DNA of 64,000 nucleotides from contig MPMM01000006.1 in the NCBI GenBank assembly GCA_002238505.1, forward strand, positions 62,001-126,000. The letters are read 5' to 3'. This document shows positions 20,080 to 28,751 of this stretch, one piece after another; position 1 is the stretch's first letter, and the number at the start of each line of letters is the position of its first letter. The notes beneath the pieces are model-generated. The model ran no database searches and was not told where the DNA came from. It worked only from the letters and a program-made list of their open reading frames with translations. Made by a program: the position numbers and the translations under genes. The stretch comes from SAR202 cluster bacterium bin22. GTDB taxonomy: Bacteria > Chloroflexota > Dehalococcoidia > Lucifugimonadales > UBA3495.

Positions 20080-20346
20080 TCACGGCCCATAATCTCTGAT
20101 GTTCCGGGCTGCATTGACGTCCCGGTCATGCGCCATTCCACATCCGGGGCAGAGCCACCGCCGGTCCTCCAAGCCCAGCTTACCGTTTCTATGCCCACAT
20201 TCGTGGTACAGCCGGTGGAAGGGAAGTCCCCGGAGACCTTCAGGAAAGGTCCGCCACGCTACCTGGCCTGGTACTCCAGTTGGCGCAGCCGACGCCTTAG
20301 GCAGAGCGGACGATAGTGCAGTCCCCATCGGGAGTCCTGCGGCAAG
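20080..20346 (-). pseudogene. tnpB: tnpB 3' remnant (zinc-ribbon end)
   Basis: The minus-strand frame ends with the TnpB zinc-ribbon region: HECGHRNGKLGLEDRRW, CPGCGMAHDRDVNAARNI. The DRDVNAARNI motif carries the final RuvC aspartate. One of the four zinc cysteines is lost (YHEC where CxxC is expected). Upstream, LRQLEYQAR in another frame is the preceding TnpB segment, so at least one frameshift separates them. The rest of the gene is absent. This type differs from copies A and B, so it is a second TnpB lineage. Confidence 0.75.
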
Positions 20347-20469
20347 TCTGTCCCTTGACGAAATCCGTCTTGCCATCCGGCATCGCCGGAAATCGAGGTG
20401 ACAAAATTCTGCGACATTTCACCTTTAACCTTCTCTCATCACCAGAAGGTGAGTCACTAAGGAGGTGAA

Positions 20470-21933
20470 ATGATGAAACTCGAGAAGTTGACCGCAAAGA
20501 CCTTCCTGATCGCTCCGGCCTTAGCTCTGATGCTCAGCACAGGCGTCCTGCTGGCCTGCGGCGGCAACACCGGGTCCGACCAGGGCTCGGAAAGGGGAGG
20601 CGTCAGCCAGGAGATTTCCGTAGGAGAGTCTGGCGCCGAGTCCCCGGAAGCTGGCGGGTCCGGTAGTGAGGAAGCCGGCGGGTCCAGCCTTGCCCCCAAT
20701 GAAACCTTTGACGCGGTGCGCAGCGGCGCCCGGCTCATCCTAAACTACGACGCAGCCAGCAATTCTTTCGACGGCACGGTGGAGAACACCACCGGCGCTG
20801 TACTCAACCAGGTGAGAATCGAGGTGCATCTCTCTAACGGCACTGAGCTGGGACCTACCACTCCGATAGTCCTGGCGGCGGGCGAGATAGCGCAGATCAA
20901 TCTACCCTCTACCCAAGCCTCGTTCACTGGCTGGATGGCCCACGCCGAGGTTGGCAGCGGCGCCGAGGCGGGCCAGGGGATGGGCGAAGCCGGCGGCGCT
21001 GAGAGCGGCCCCGATGGCCCCGAAGGGCCCGAGAGCGGTGCGGCCGCCAATGAGGCTGCCATGGAAGCCGCCATGTCCAGCCCCATCACCCCCCTCGACC
21101 AAACGTGGGAAGGCGTTCTAGGCGGCCTGGCCGTATCCGCGTGGTACGACGCGGCCACCAAGTCTGTCAACTCAACGGTACAGAACACCCTCTCCCAGAC
21201 CCAGTGCTACGTGCAGTCGGAACCGCACCTGAAGTCGGGGACGCAGACCGCAGGAGAGCTGGGCCCGGACAAGCTGGGCGACCTGAACCCGGGACAGCAG
21301 GCCCTGTCCAGTGTCAGTGTGGACAGCGAACCGAACCTGGCAGGCGTATCCTTTGACGGCTACGTCGTTCACCTGGAGGTATTCGACTGCGGCGGTCCTG
21401 GGCCTGTCCCCCACACTGGCGGGGAAAGCGGCGAAGGCGGGGCTGGCGAGGGTGCCGGCGGCGAGGGCCATGGCCCTGGTGGGGAAGGCTCAGGCAGCGA
21501 ATCCGGAGGCGAAGGGGGCGGTGGTGAAGAGGGGAGCCGTGCAACCCTGGCCCCGAATCAGACCTTTGACGCCGTTCGGGGCGGCGCCCGGCTCATCCTG
21601 AATTATGACGCGGCCACCAATGCCTTCAATGGAACCGTGGAGAATACCACCAGCAATGTCCTGAACCGGGTCAGGATAGAGATCCATCTCTCCAACGGTA
21701 CGGAACTGGGACCCACCACGCCGGTGGACCTGGTCCCTGGGCAGACGCTGGCAGTCAATCTGCCGTCAACGGCGACTCCCTTCACCGGGTGGATTGCTCA
21801 CTCCGAGGTCGGAGGAGGTGAAGGCAGCCAGTCGGGCGGCGAGCACGGTTCCGGTGGCGGTGGAGAAGCTGGAGGAGAGCATGGCGCCGGCGGCGAACAG
21901 GGCGGCCGCGGCGAGCAGTCGGGAGGCCGCTAG
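20470..21933 (+). CDS. Lipoprotein with three tandem FxLYD-like repeats
   Basis: A 487-residue lipoprotein. The signal peptide ends in STGVLLAC (acylated Cys 30). The mature part has three homologous beta-rich repeats: about 76-160, 210-305 and 355-445. The first and third are close copies (FDAVR...GARLILNYDAA, VENTT, HLSNGTELGPTTP), and the middle one is divergent (GLAVSAWYDAA, VQNTLSQTQC). Gly/Glu/Ser-rich linkers separate them, and the protein ends in a Gly-rich tail. The repeats resemble FxLYD-type domains of exported proteins, although I cannot confirm the family. A near-perfect AAGGAGGTG ribosome site precedes the ATG. The adjacent response regulator and kinase suggest envelope sensing or a common regulon. 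Confidence 0.75.
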   Translation: MMKLEKLTAKTFLIAPALALMLSTGVLLACGGNTGSDQGSERGGVSQEISVGESGAESPEAGGSGSEEAGGSSLAPNETFDAVRSGARLILNYDAASNSFDGTVENTTGAVLNQVRIEVHLSNGTELGPTTPIVLAAGEIAQINLPSTQASFTGWMAHAEVGSGAEAGQGMGEAGGAESGPDGPEGPESGAAANEAAMEAAMSSPITPLDQTWEGVLGGLAVSAWYDAATKSVNSTVQNTLSQTQCYVQSEPHLKSGTQTAGELGPDKLGDLNPGQQALSSVSVDSEPNLAGVSFDGYVVHLEVFDCGGPGPVPHTGGESGEGGAGEGAGGEGHGPGGEGSGSESGGEGGGGEEGSRATLAPNQTFDAVRGGARLILNYDAATNAFNGTVENTTSNVLNRVRIEIHLSNGTELGPTTPVDLVPGQTLAVNLPSTATPFTGWIAHSEVGGGEGSQSGGEHGSGGGGEAGGEHGAGGEQGGRGEQSGGR

Positions 21934-22062
21934 GGCCATCCGAAACCGGCCAATGAACAACTGAGAATTACCTGCGGTTATAATCTGACCAGTCGGGAAT
22001 CCGGTTAAATGACGCGGCGCAGTAACCTGCGTCGCGTCCACCAAGTTTCGAAGGTAATGGCA

Positions 22063-22740
22063 ATGAGCGGCAACGTATTGATCATCGAAGACGACAGCAG
22101 AATCGCCAACTGGGTCCAGGTGTATTTCGAGCGTGCGGGTTACTCTGCCGAGGTTGCCCGCGACGGGGAGTCGGGCCTGGAGTTGGCCAGGGAACTGGCT
22201 CCCGACCTGATTGTCCTCGACCTGACGCTGCCCCGCCTGGACGGCGTAGAGGTGTGCCGGATCCTGCGCCGGGAGTCGGACGTCCCCATAATCATGCTGA
22301 CGGCCCGGGAAGCCCATGCCGACCGGGTCATCGGCCTGGACAGCGGGGCAGACGACTACATCGTCAAGCCCTTCGCCCCGGAGGAGGTCATTGCCCGGGC
22401 GGGAGCCGTGCTCCGCCGCGTCAAGGGCAGGGTCCAGCAACTCCTGACCCACGATGGCATCACCCTGAATGAGACCACCGGTACTGTCACCGTCGATGAA
22501 CGGCCGGTGAACCTGTCCCAAGCCCAGATCGCCCTCTTGTCCACCTTCATGCGGCACCCCAACCAGGTGCTCACCCGCGACCAGTTGATCTCCCTGTCCT
22601 TCAACGACGAATTCGATGGGCTTGACCGGGCCATCGACAGCCAGATCGCCCGCCTGCGACGGCAGATCAACCGGGACGGCACACAGCCTATCCAGACGGT
22701 ATACGGCGCCGGTTACAGGTTTGTCGTGGAGGTTGAATAA
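22063..22740 (+). CDS. OmpR-family response regulator
   Basis: A DNA-binding response regulator of about 225 residues. The receiver has the acidic pair in IIEDD, the phospho-acceptor Asp in LIVLDLTLP, the Thr in MLTARE and the Lys in YIVKPF. The C-terminal winged helix carries the LSQAQIALLSTFMRHPNQVLTRDQL pattern and ends GAGYRF. The start is placed at 22063 because GAAGG lies 8 bases upstream. An in-frame ATG at 22057 is the alternative, and the longer frame from 22009 has no ribosome site. Its stop overlaps the start of the kinase gene (TAATG), which indicates translational coupling. Confidence 0.93.
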   Translation: MSGNVLIIEDDSRIANWVQVYFERAGYSAEVARDGESGLELARELAPDLIVLDLTLPRLDGVEVCRILRRESDVPIIMLTAREAHADRVIGLDSGADDYIVKPFAPEEVIARAGAVLRRVKGRVQQLLTHDGITLNETTGTVTVDERPVNLSQAQIALLSTFMRHPNQVLTRDQLISLSFNDEFDGLDRAIDSQIARLRRQINRDGTQPIQTVYGAGYRFVVEVE

Positions 22741-24140
22741 TGTCGCTTCGCTGGCGAATCATGGGGGCCATTGTCTGCGTTGTCTTTCTGACCGTCCTGT
22801 CAACAGTAGCTGTGGGTTACTTCGCGACCCAGGCCCGGCTAAGTGTGTTCGTGGAACAGGTAGGGGGCGACGAGGCGAGCCAACTGGCAATGAATCTGAG
22901 CCAGGAATATACCGCATCCGGCGGTTGGACAACGGTGGAAAGGCCGCTTGCTGAAGCCGGATACATCTACGACGTGACACGCCAGGGGAGGCGTCTGGAA
23001 GAAGGAGAGGGAGAGCACTCCGAGGCATTTCACCTGGAACAGGTAAGGGTCGTAATTGTTGACAACAATGGGATCCTGGTGAAGGATAACCTGTCCCAAC
23101 TCTTTCCCGGGTCCAGGTCGCCGCCACTGGACGGATACCGAGGAGAGATATTCGACCTTGGAACCAGCCAACCGGTGGGCCAGGTCTTCGTCGACGTCAA
23201 CAGGGAGTTTCTGTCTTCCGAGTCCCACGGGCTCCTGACCTCCCTCCTGTACATCACATTGATTGGGGGAGCGCTCACGGTGGGCGTTGCGTTGCTGGTG
23301 GCTGCCTGGCTGTCCCAGCGAATCACCGCACCGGTAGCCGCGCTGACGCGGGCGACCCAGTCCATCGCTCAGGGAGACCCGACCCGGCTGCCCGTTACCT
23401 CTACCGACGAGTTAGGACGCATGAGCGCGGCCTTCAATGAGATGACCCTGGCACTGGAGACCCAGCGCGAACTCCGCAGGCGGTTGATCAACGATGTTTC
23501 CCACGAGCTGAACACGCCGCTTGCAGTCATACAGCTGGAGGCGGCTGGGCTGCGTGACGGGCTCCAGGCGGCCGAAAGCGCTTCTGCCCACATCATCCAG
23601 GAGGTGGACCAGCTCCGCGGACTCGTGACCGATCTCAACTGGCTCGCCGAGACCGACCACGGCGAGTTGAGACTCGCCCTGGAACCAAGTTCCGTTGCCG
23701 AACTGCTCACGGAAGAAGTACAAAGATGGCAGCCCCAATCCCAGTCACAACAGGTGAACGTGTCTCTTCGGGTTTCCTGTGAACTGCCCCAATTGCCCCT
23801 TGACCGGATGAGGATGAGGCAGGCCCTGGGAAACGTCTTGAGCAATGCCATCAAGTGCACCGGGCCCGGTGGGAACATTGTGGTCGCGGGAGCGATAAAT
23901 GATGGCAAAGAGCTGGCAATTTCGGTAACTGACGAAGGCATTGGAATCGGACCGGACGACCTCCCCCACGTGTTCGATCGCTTCTACCGCACGGACCAGT
24001 CTCGGAGCCTCGGAATCGGAGGCACTGGCCTGGGGTTGGCCATCACTCAGGCCATAGTAGAGGCCCACGGGGGGGTGTTAACTGTGGCCAGCGATGGGCC
24101 CGGACATGGCGCCACCGTGCAGATTCTTCTGCCGTTGTAA
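22740..24140 (+). CDS. Membrane sensor histidine kinase (HAMP-HisKA-HATPase)
   Basis: A 466-residue partner of the preceding regulator. Membrane segment 1 (about 8-28), an extracytoplasmic sensor domain (30-165), membrane segment 2 (about 168-190), HAMP (190-243), HisKA with DVSHELNTPLAVIQ (phospho-acceptor His near 256) and HATPase_c with the N-box (LGNVLSNAIKC), G1 (VTDEGIGIG), F-box (FDRFYR) and G2 (GTGLGLAI) boxes all present. It appears fully functional. The 3' end is abutted by a TnpB-derived element whose conserved end begins at the stop codon, so the last codons or the terminator may have been replaced by the insertion. Confidence 0.93.
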   Translation: MSLRWRIMGAIVCVVFLTVLSTVAVGYFATQARLSVFVEQVGGDEASQLAMNLSQEYTASGGWTTVERPLAEAGYIYDVTRQGRRLEEGEGEHSEAFHLEQVRVVIVDNNGILVKDNLSQLFPGSRSPPLDGYRGEIFDLGTSQPVGQVFVDVNREFLSSESHGLLTSLLYITLIGGALTVGVALLVAAWLSQRITAPVAALTRATQSIAQGDPTRLPVTSTDELGRMSAAFNEMTLALETQRELRRRLINDVSHELNTPLAVIQLEAAGLRDGLQAAESASAHIIQEVDQLRGLVTDLNWLAETDHGELRLALEPSSVAELLTEEVQRWQPQSQSQQVNVSLRVSCELPQLPLDRMRMRQALGNVLSNAIKCTGPGGNIVVAGAINDGKELAISVTDEGIGIGPDDLPHVFDRFYRTDQSRSLGIGGTGLGLAITQAIVEAHGGVLTVASDGPGHGATVQILLPL

Positions 24141-24627
24141 AAATGGTTGACTATAGTCGCAGGAGTTCCGTTAGCCATCTCTGAAGACGCGGTGTGAGCC
24201 GCGACGCCGCCCCAACAGTACAAGGCGGCTCCGCCGGGGACTCACACCCAAGAACAACGAGCGGATCCCCGCTCAAGCCGCCCCGCGGGCCTCAGCCCGC
24301 AGGGCAGCCTGAACCGGATCTGCCTGGGGTAGTTTATTGTCTGACCACGCCCTACAGGGGCCACAGGCTTCTGTCGCACTCAGCCACCCCCCCAGCGCCC
24401 AGTTGAAGGCGAACCGGGCACGGCCCGCAGCCGCGCGAGTCGGGCTTCCTGCTCCCTTGTGGGTTTCAATGTTATCCGGTGGGAAATAAGCATGGTTGAA
24501 GCGTAACCATTGGCCAGCGCCTCCCGCAAGAAGCTGCTGTCAATAGTCTGCTCCCCAGACGCCAAGCTTGCAGATTGTATCCAGCATCATCTGTTAACAG
24601 TAGATTCCGCCTAACAGCTACAAACCC
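24141..24627 (-). mobile_element. TnpB deletion derivative, copy B
   Basis: A second copy of the element at 17071-17710. On the minus strand it has the TnpB-like start (SHRITLKPTREQEARLARL) and the same 5' flank. It then jumps to the short 3' block with the paired GCGGTGTGAGCCGCG and GCCGCC...GGCGGC arms. The middle is even more reduced than in copy A (about 490 against 640 bases). The plus-strand end AAAATGGTTGACTATAGTCG starts at the last base of the kinase stop codon. Non-autonomous; mobilisable only by a TnpA supplied elsewhere. Confidence 0.72.
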
Positions 24628-24755
24628 CATTGCGCTGTCTTTGGTCGATGGCAACTGAGATTAATACAAGAAAATATGCTTCCACTATGAGAATTACACA
24701 CTTATCATATATCGAGTAAGTCTTGGTTGTATTAGCCCATTGAATTTCCCCGTGG

Positions 24756-25259
24756 ATGTACAGCAGGAGTATAAATGTCTTGAACGACATGAAATCCCGG
24801 ATTATTGCCAGAGGCGCCGCAGACCAGGACTTTCGCGCCCGCCTGCTCTCGGACTCACGGGCCGCAATCTTGGAGGAGTTCGGAATCCCCATACCCGGTG
24901 ATTTTAACGTGGCAGTGCACGAGGACACCGATACGGCTACGCACTTGGTCCTGCCTCCCACAGGCCAACTGAGCGAAGTTGCTCTGCAGTTCGCTTCCGG
25001 TGGATACGGTGGCGATGATCCTTTGTGGCATAAGTTGATCCCTGTTAGCGTTAAGGGATTTGCGTCAGCGGAAACGGTCCCACGCTGGGATGGAAGTTCG
25101 TCGAGCCCTGGGATGCCCGCATTGGCGCGAGGATACGGAAAGACTCGGGTCGTCGGAGGTTCGATAAACGGAGAAGCCCAGCTTGGAAGCATCCAAGGTC
25201 GGCGATCTTTCGGAGACCTTTCCATTGGTCAAATATCTATGCCTACATGTCCCATTTGA
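24756..25259 (+). CDS. NHLP-family RiPP precursor peptide with 84-residue core
   Basis: A 167-residue precursor of the nitrile-hydratase-like leader peptide (proteusin-type) class. The leader (about 12-83) has the family pattern MKSRIIARGAADQDFRARLL, EEFGIPIPGDF, VAVHEDTDTATHLVLPP, and ends at the double glycine in FASGG (residues 82-83), the expected C39-peptidase cleavage site. The core (84-167) is Gly/Ser-rich and ends MPTCPI with its only cysteine. The leader aligns with the peptide at 35026. The ATG at 24756 is kept because it gives a leader length close to that of the second precursor; TTG at 24780 with AGGAG upstream is an alternative. No modification enzyme is adjacent. The NHLM exporter starts 2.6 kb downstream, beyond IS debris. 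Confidence 0.82.
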   Translation: MYSRSINVLNDMKSRIIARGAADQDFRARLLSDSRAAILEEFGIPIPGDFNVAVHEDTDTATHLVLPPTGQLSEVALQFASGGYGGDDPLWHKLIPVSVKGFASAETVPRWDGSSSSPGMPALARGYGKTRVVGGSINGEAQLGSIQGRRSFGDLSIGQISMPTCPI

Positions 25260-25341
25260 AGCGAATTCTGGCCGTTTGCAGACCAATACGAGGTATCGTC
25301 GTTGTAATACTAGATGAGAGGAACCAAAGGTGGTGCAGGTC

Positions 25342-26046
25342 ATGAGCATAATTGACATTGAGAACCGAACTGAGAACTGGAAGACGGTCGAGGCTTTCAC
25401 GCCAATGCTTAGCAACGAAGAAGCCCGATGTCGTTTGGCACAGAAATTGCTCCAAAATATACATGAGAACCTGAATTGTTCAACGAAAGAAGTTAAGCTC
25501 GAACTGTTCTGGAACGGTGTGCGGGACTACCTTCATTGGAAGGACGAACAAGGAAATTCGACGTCAAAGAAAGAAAAGAGAGAGGACAGGCACTCAACTC
25601 CCCTCGCCAAGACCTATCAAGAGCTATTTGCGTCCCTGAGAAGTGATATCGACAAATCTAAATCGCTAACTCTACGAAAGGAATGGAATTATCAAGCCTT
25701 TGACGAAAAGAGTGTGAAAAAGCTGTTCCATAACCTCCATGGAACGGAGATGGATATAGTGCTCGATACGCCCGGATATCTATTGGTCGGGGAAGCTAAA
25801 GACGAAAGCAGGCTTGGAGCAAACAGTGATTTGGTGCTTGTGCACCAGCTCATTCGCCAGTATGTGACTGCAAAAGTCCTGCTTCATTTTTCGGGGAATG
25901 CGAATAAGAAGGTGGCTTTATTCTCGGTGGTGAAAAACCGCGAGAGCTTCCTGCGTACTTACCAGGCTAAATTCGTCCTGGACAAGGGTTGGCTGTGTAC
26001 CGCTAATGTCCTAAGTTGGGAAGACATCAACCGATTGGCCAAGTAG
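25342..26046 (+). CDS. Uncharacterised protein with possible PD-(D/E)XK nuclease motif
   Basis: A 234-residue lysine-rich cytoplasmic protein with no signal or membrane segment. I do not recognise a named family. A central GTEMDIVLDTP...YLLVGEAKDES stretch has the spacing of a PD-(D/E)XK active site (Asp on one strand, then E-x-K on the next), followed by a helix with LVHQLIRQY. That would fit a restriction-endonuclease-like fold. The ATG at 25342 has GGTGG about 8 bases upstream; GTG at 25330 is an alternative. It lies 80 bases after the NHLP precursor and is noticeably more AT-rich than its neighbours, suggesting separate acquisition. Confidence 0.5.
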   Translation: MSIIDIENRTENWKTVEAFTPMLSNEEARCRLAQKLLQNIHENLNCSTKEVKLELFWNGVRDYLHWKDEQGNSTSKKEKREDRHSTPLAKTYQELFASLRSDIDKSKSLTLRKEWNYQAFDEKSVKKLFHNLHGTEMDIVLDTPGYLLVGEAKDESRLGANSDLVLVHQLIRQYVTAKVLLHFSGNANKKVALFSVVKNRESFLRTYQAKFVLDKGWLCTANVLSWEDINRLAK

Positions 26047-26137
26047 GTCCTGCAATAAACATCCATTCGTGAATATTCGTGCCGATTAGTGGTGTGTGGT
26101 CAGAGGAATAACATGATAGTACATCGCTGTTGGGAGA

Positions 26138-26887
26138 GTGAACGTGAGGGGTGGGGACATGACAGCACCGCATCGACGCCACGACATGTCCTACCGGGTT
26201 TGGGAACTTCTTGAGCCTCATTTGTCTGGTAGGTCAGGGAAGAAGGGCCGGCCCGCCAAAGACAACCGGTTGTTCTTGAACGCTGTGTTTTGGAACCTGC
26301 GCACTGGGGCACCCCCGTATCAAGTAAGGGGCAGGCTCTGGCGGGACCGTGGGGTATGTAAAGACCTTCTGGATACCGTCATTGATGAGCCGGACTTCGA
26401 GTGGTTGTTGATGATTGACTCCAGCCACATCGAGCCCCAACCCGACGGAACTGGGGCCCGTGGTGGCAACCAGGCGATAGCCCGCACCAAGGGGGCTGAA
26501 TTGCAAACTGGACCTGGCCTTGGATTCCCATGGGATGCCGGTACGTATGATCCTGACCGAGGGAACCACCGCCGACTGCAATCAGGCCGGGGGCCTGATT
26601 GCCGGCGTGCTAGCCCAGTACCTGTTGGTGGGCAGGGGCTATGACAGCGATGCCATAGTAGCCCAAGCCGAGGAGCGGGGAATGGAGGCGGTGATACCGC
26701 CCCGGCGAAACCGCAAGGAACACCGAGACTACGACCGGGCACTGTACAAGCTGCGTCACTTAGTGGAGAACGGATTTCGGACTTCAAACAGTGGCGCGCA
26801 GTAGCTACCAGATACGCCAAGAATGAAGCCCCATTCCTGGCAGCATACCAGATTCGAGCAATGGCAATGTGGACAAGATTATTTTGA
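26138..26887 (+). pseudogene. IS5-family transposase, multiply disrupted
   Basis: Fragments in three frames reconstruct an IS5-type DDE transposase: the N-terminal domain (WELLEPHLSGRSGKKGRPAKDNR, NAVFWNLRTGAP), the first Asp (MIDSSHIEPQ), the middle part in another frame (MPVRMILTEG, VGRGYDSDAI, PPRRNRKEHRDYD) and the end in a third frame (FKQWRAVATRYAKN up to a stop at 26887). About 20 residues after LRTGAP are deleted and at least two frameshifts follow. It sits between the NHLP precursor region and the exporter genes. Confidence 0.85.
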
Positions 26888-27019
26888 CGACACCCCCTGT
26901 ACATCCAGGCCCATGAAAACATCGCTACCACCGTGAATATGGTCTCTCCACCACAGAAACGCCGAAGAAGGTGAATCTGCAATTCGCCACCGGGGGCATG
27001 GGTCCAATGCTGGATAGCA

Positions 27020-27610
27020 ATAACGCCAGCCCTTAACAGCAGGATAGCTATCGAGAAGCTGGACTTCCGGCGTAAGAAGGCTGCCCTGGAGGGGGAGTCT
27101 CCCCGCTACAGCCGGATGCTCTCCAATTTCAGATGCGGCAAGCTAAAGGCCTGCTTCCTGTCCCGGGCCCATCGCCAGGGAGCGGAGGTATACCAGGTAA
27201 ACCCGGCCTTTAGTTCGGTGATTGGCCGGGTGAAGTTCATGGAGCGCTAAGGATCAGAGTTCACCAGGCGGCTTTGTTGACGCTGGCCCGAAGTTTGCTC
27301 GGTTGTTCTGAGGGCATCCCCCACCTTGAGGTGTGTCCCTGGAACAATGGGGTTCGTGTCGCCTTCACCGTACCTGTAAGGAAGCGGGTGAAGCAAGTAT
27401 GGACCCTGTGGGGTTGTGTTCTGGGACAGCTGAGACTGGCGCTTGCAGCGCGACACCTGCTAGGGAAGCCAAGGGGCAGACCCAATCCGGTACAGGCTCC
27501 GGCCGGAGCGAGGATACGATCGGTGTTCGCGTCTGAGAGTACCGGGCGGAGCCGTCTTGCACTGTTAGGGCGGCGTTCCGCCGGTGGCGGATTTTCAGAA
27601 GCGGCAGACG
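27020..27610 (+). pseudogene. tnpB: TnpB-related C-terminal fragment, copy C, frameshifted
   Basis: The first part reads IAIEKLDFRRKKAALE, NPAFSSVIGRVKFMER, the conserved TnpB-like segment that normally continues YGLSVHQAA. A shift of one base at about 27250 moves the continuation (VHQAALLTLARSLLG, VWTLWGCVLGQLR, LGKPRGRPNPVQ) to another frame. The N-terminal half is absent. The tail, including the GGAGCCG...GGGCGGC paired block, is the same sequence family as copies A and B but on the opposite strand, so it shows what the 3' region of the parent element looked like. Confidence 0.75.
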
Positions 27611-27867
27611 GTGCCTACGCTACAAAGGTCATCCCTTTCACAATGGTCCTATGGGCCACACAGCAACGGCAACGTCATCCGGCGCACTTCAAGCATTCTT
27701 GCGTTCTCGGGAATGCTGACATCAGAGACAATTCTTTGATGCGCTCGTCACTTGGTACGTCTCATGGTCGGATTACGGCCACCGTTAACGCCACATGCTC
27801 GCCAAATGGAACGTGCCGCCCCGGCCTCCATTCTTAACCAGTCAAACCTGAAGGGAGAGTAAGCAGG

Positions 27868-28751
27868 TTGCTGTTTAACCGGATTTTCCGTGAAAGGGCG
27901 CTGCAGCGGCGGGGCCGGCAAGAACCGCTGGACGACCTGTTGCAGATTACGGCGCCCCATGAGTGGCTGATATTTGCCGGGTTGGCAGTCATGCTCGTGG
28001 TCTTCATAGCCTTTGGCTTGTTCGGGCGGGTGGACCGCGCCGTTTCTTACGAGGCGGTCCTGGCCTTTCCCGGCGAACATCACTACCTGGCCGCGCCCGT
28101 GTCGGGCACCGTAACGGATGTACTCGTAGGTGAGGCCGACACCGTTGCCCCGGGGCAGATCATAGCCTATGTGCAGACCTTCCTGGCACAGTACCGGGAA
28201 TCGGTCATTGTGGAAGTCATCGATACCCTGGAGGGTAGCGAGCAGTTAACGGAAGGCGCCCGGGATGAATTGCTGCTGACACTGCTGGCTGCCGGATGGA
28301 CAGCTGATCCCTTGAACGAGATCGTCAGCCCCATTAGTGGCAGAATCGTGTCCCTGGATCTCACGGCAGGCCAGCCGGTGTCGGCAGGGGACCCCATCGG
28401 GCTCGTATTCCTGGAATCGACCGGCCCCCCGAAAGTAGTGGCTTTCGTTTCACCGGTTGACGCCGGGCGCCTTCATGCCGGCATGTCAGCTTCGGTTACC
28501 GTGGCCGGCCCAGCCGGCGCCTTTGACCGGGTTTTTCGGGGAAAGGTGGCAGAGGTATCTCCCCGGGCGAAATCGCCCCCAAATGGTTGTTAGATCAGGG
28601 CCTGACCGTACCTGTTGAACCTCATTTGCTGCGCGTGGCCCTATCGGTTACCGACACAGACCTTCCAGCCGCAGGCTCCGGTGTCTCCCTGCGCATCGTG
28701 CTGGAGCGCGTATCGGTGGCATCTTTGCTGGTGCCTGGGGGCAGCGGTTGA
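27868..28751 (+). pseudogene. NHLM system secretion (HlyD/adaptor) protein, frameshifted
   Basis: The periplasmic adaptor of an NHLM peptide exporter: a membrane segment at about residues 35-55, then the lipoyl/barrel-sandwich part (YLAAPVSGTVTDVLVGEADTV, PISGRIVSLDLTAGQPVSAGD). The frame stops at 28593 after PRAKSPPNGC. From about 28563 another frame continues coherently (PGEIAPKWLLDQGLTVPVE, LLRVALSVTDTD) to a stop at 28751, so the gene has lost one base (or gained two) near 28561. The TTG start at 27868 lies after GGAGAGTAAGCAGG. The original stop overlapped the start of the peptidase-transporter gene (TTGA), indicating coupling. Confidence 0.82.

Noticed and set aside
26044-26137. Terminal inverted repeat of the IS5-like element
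   Set aside because: GGTGTGTGGTCAGAG on the left loosely matches the right flank, but with too many mismatches to define the ends.
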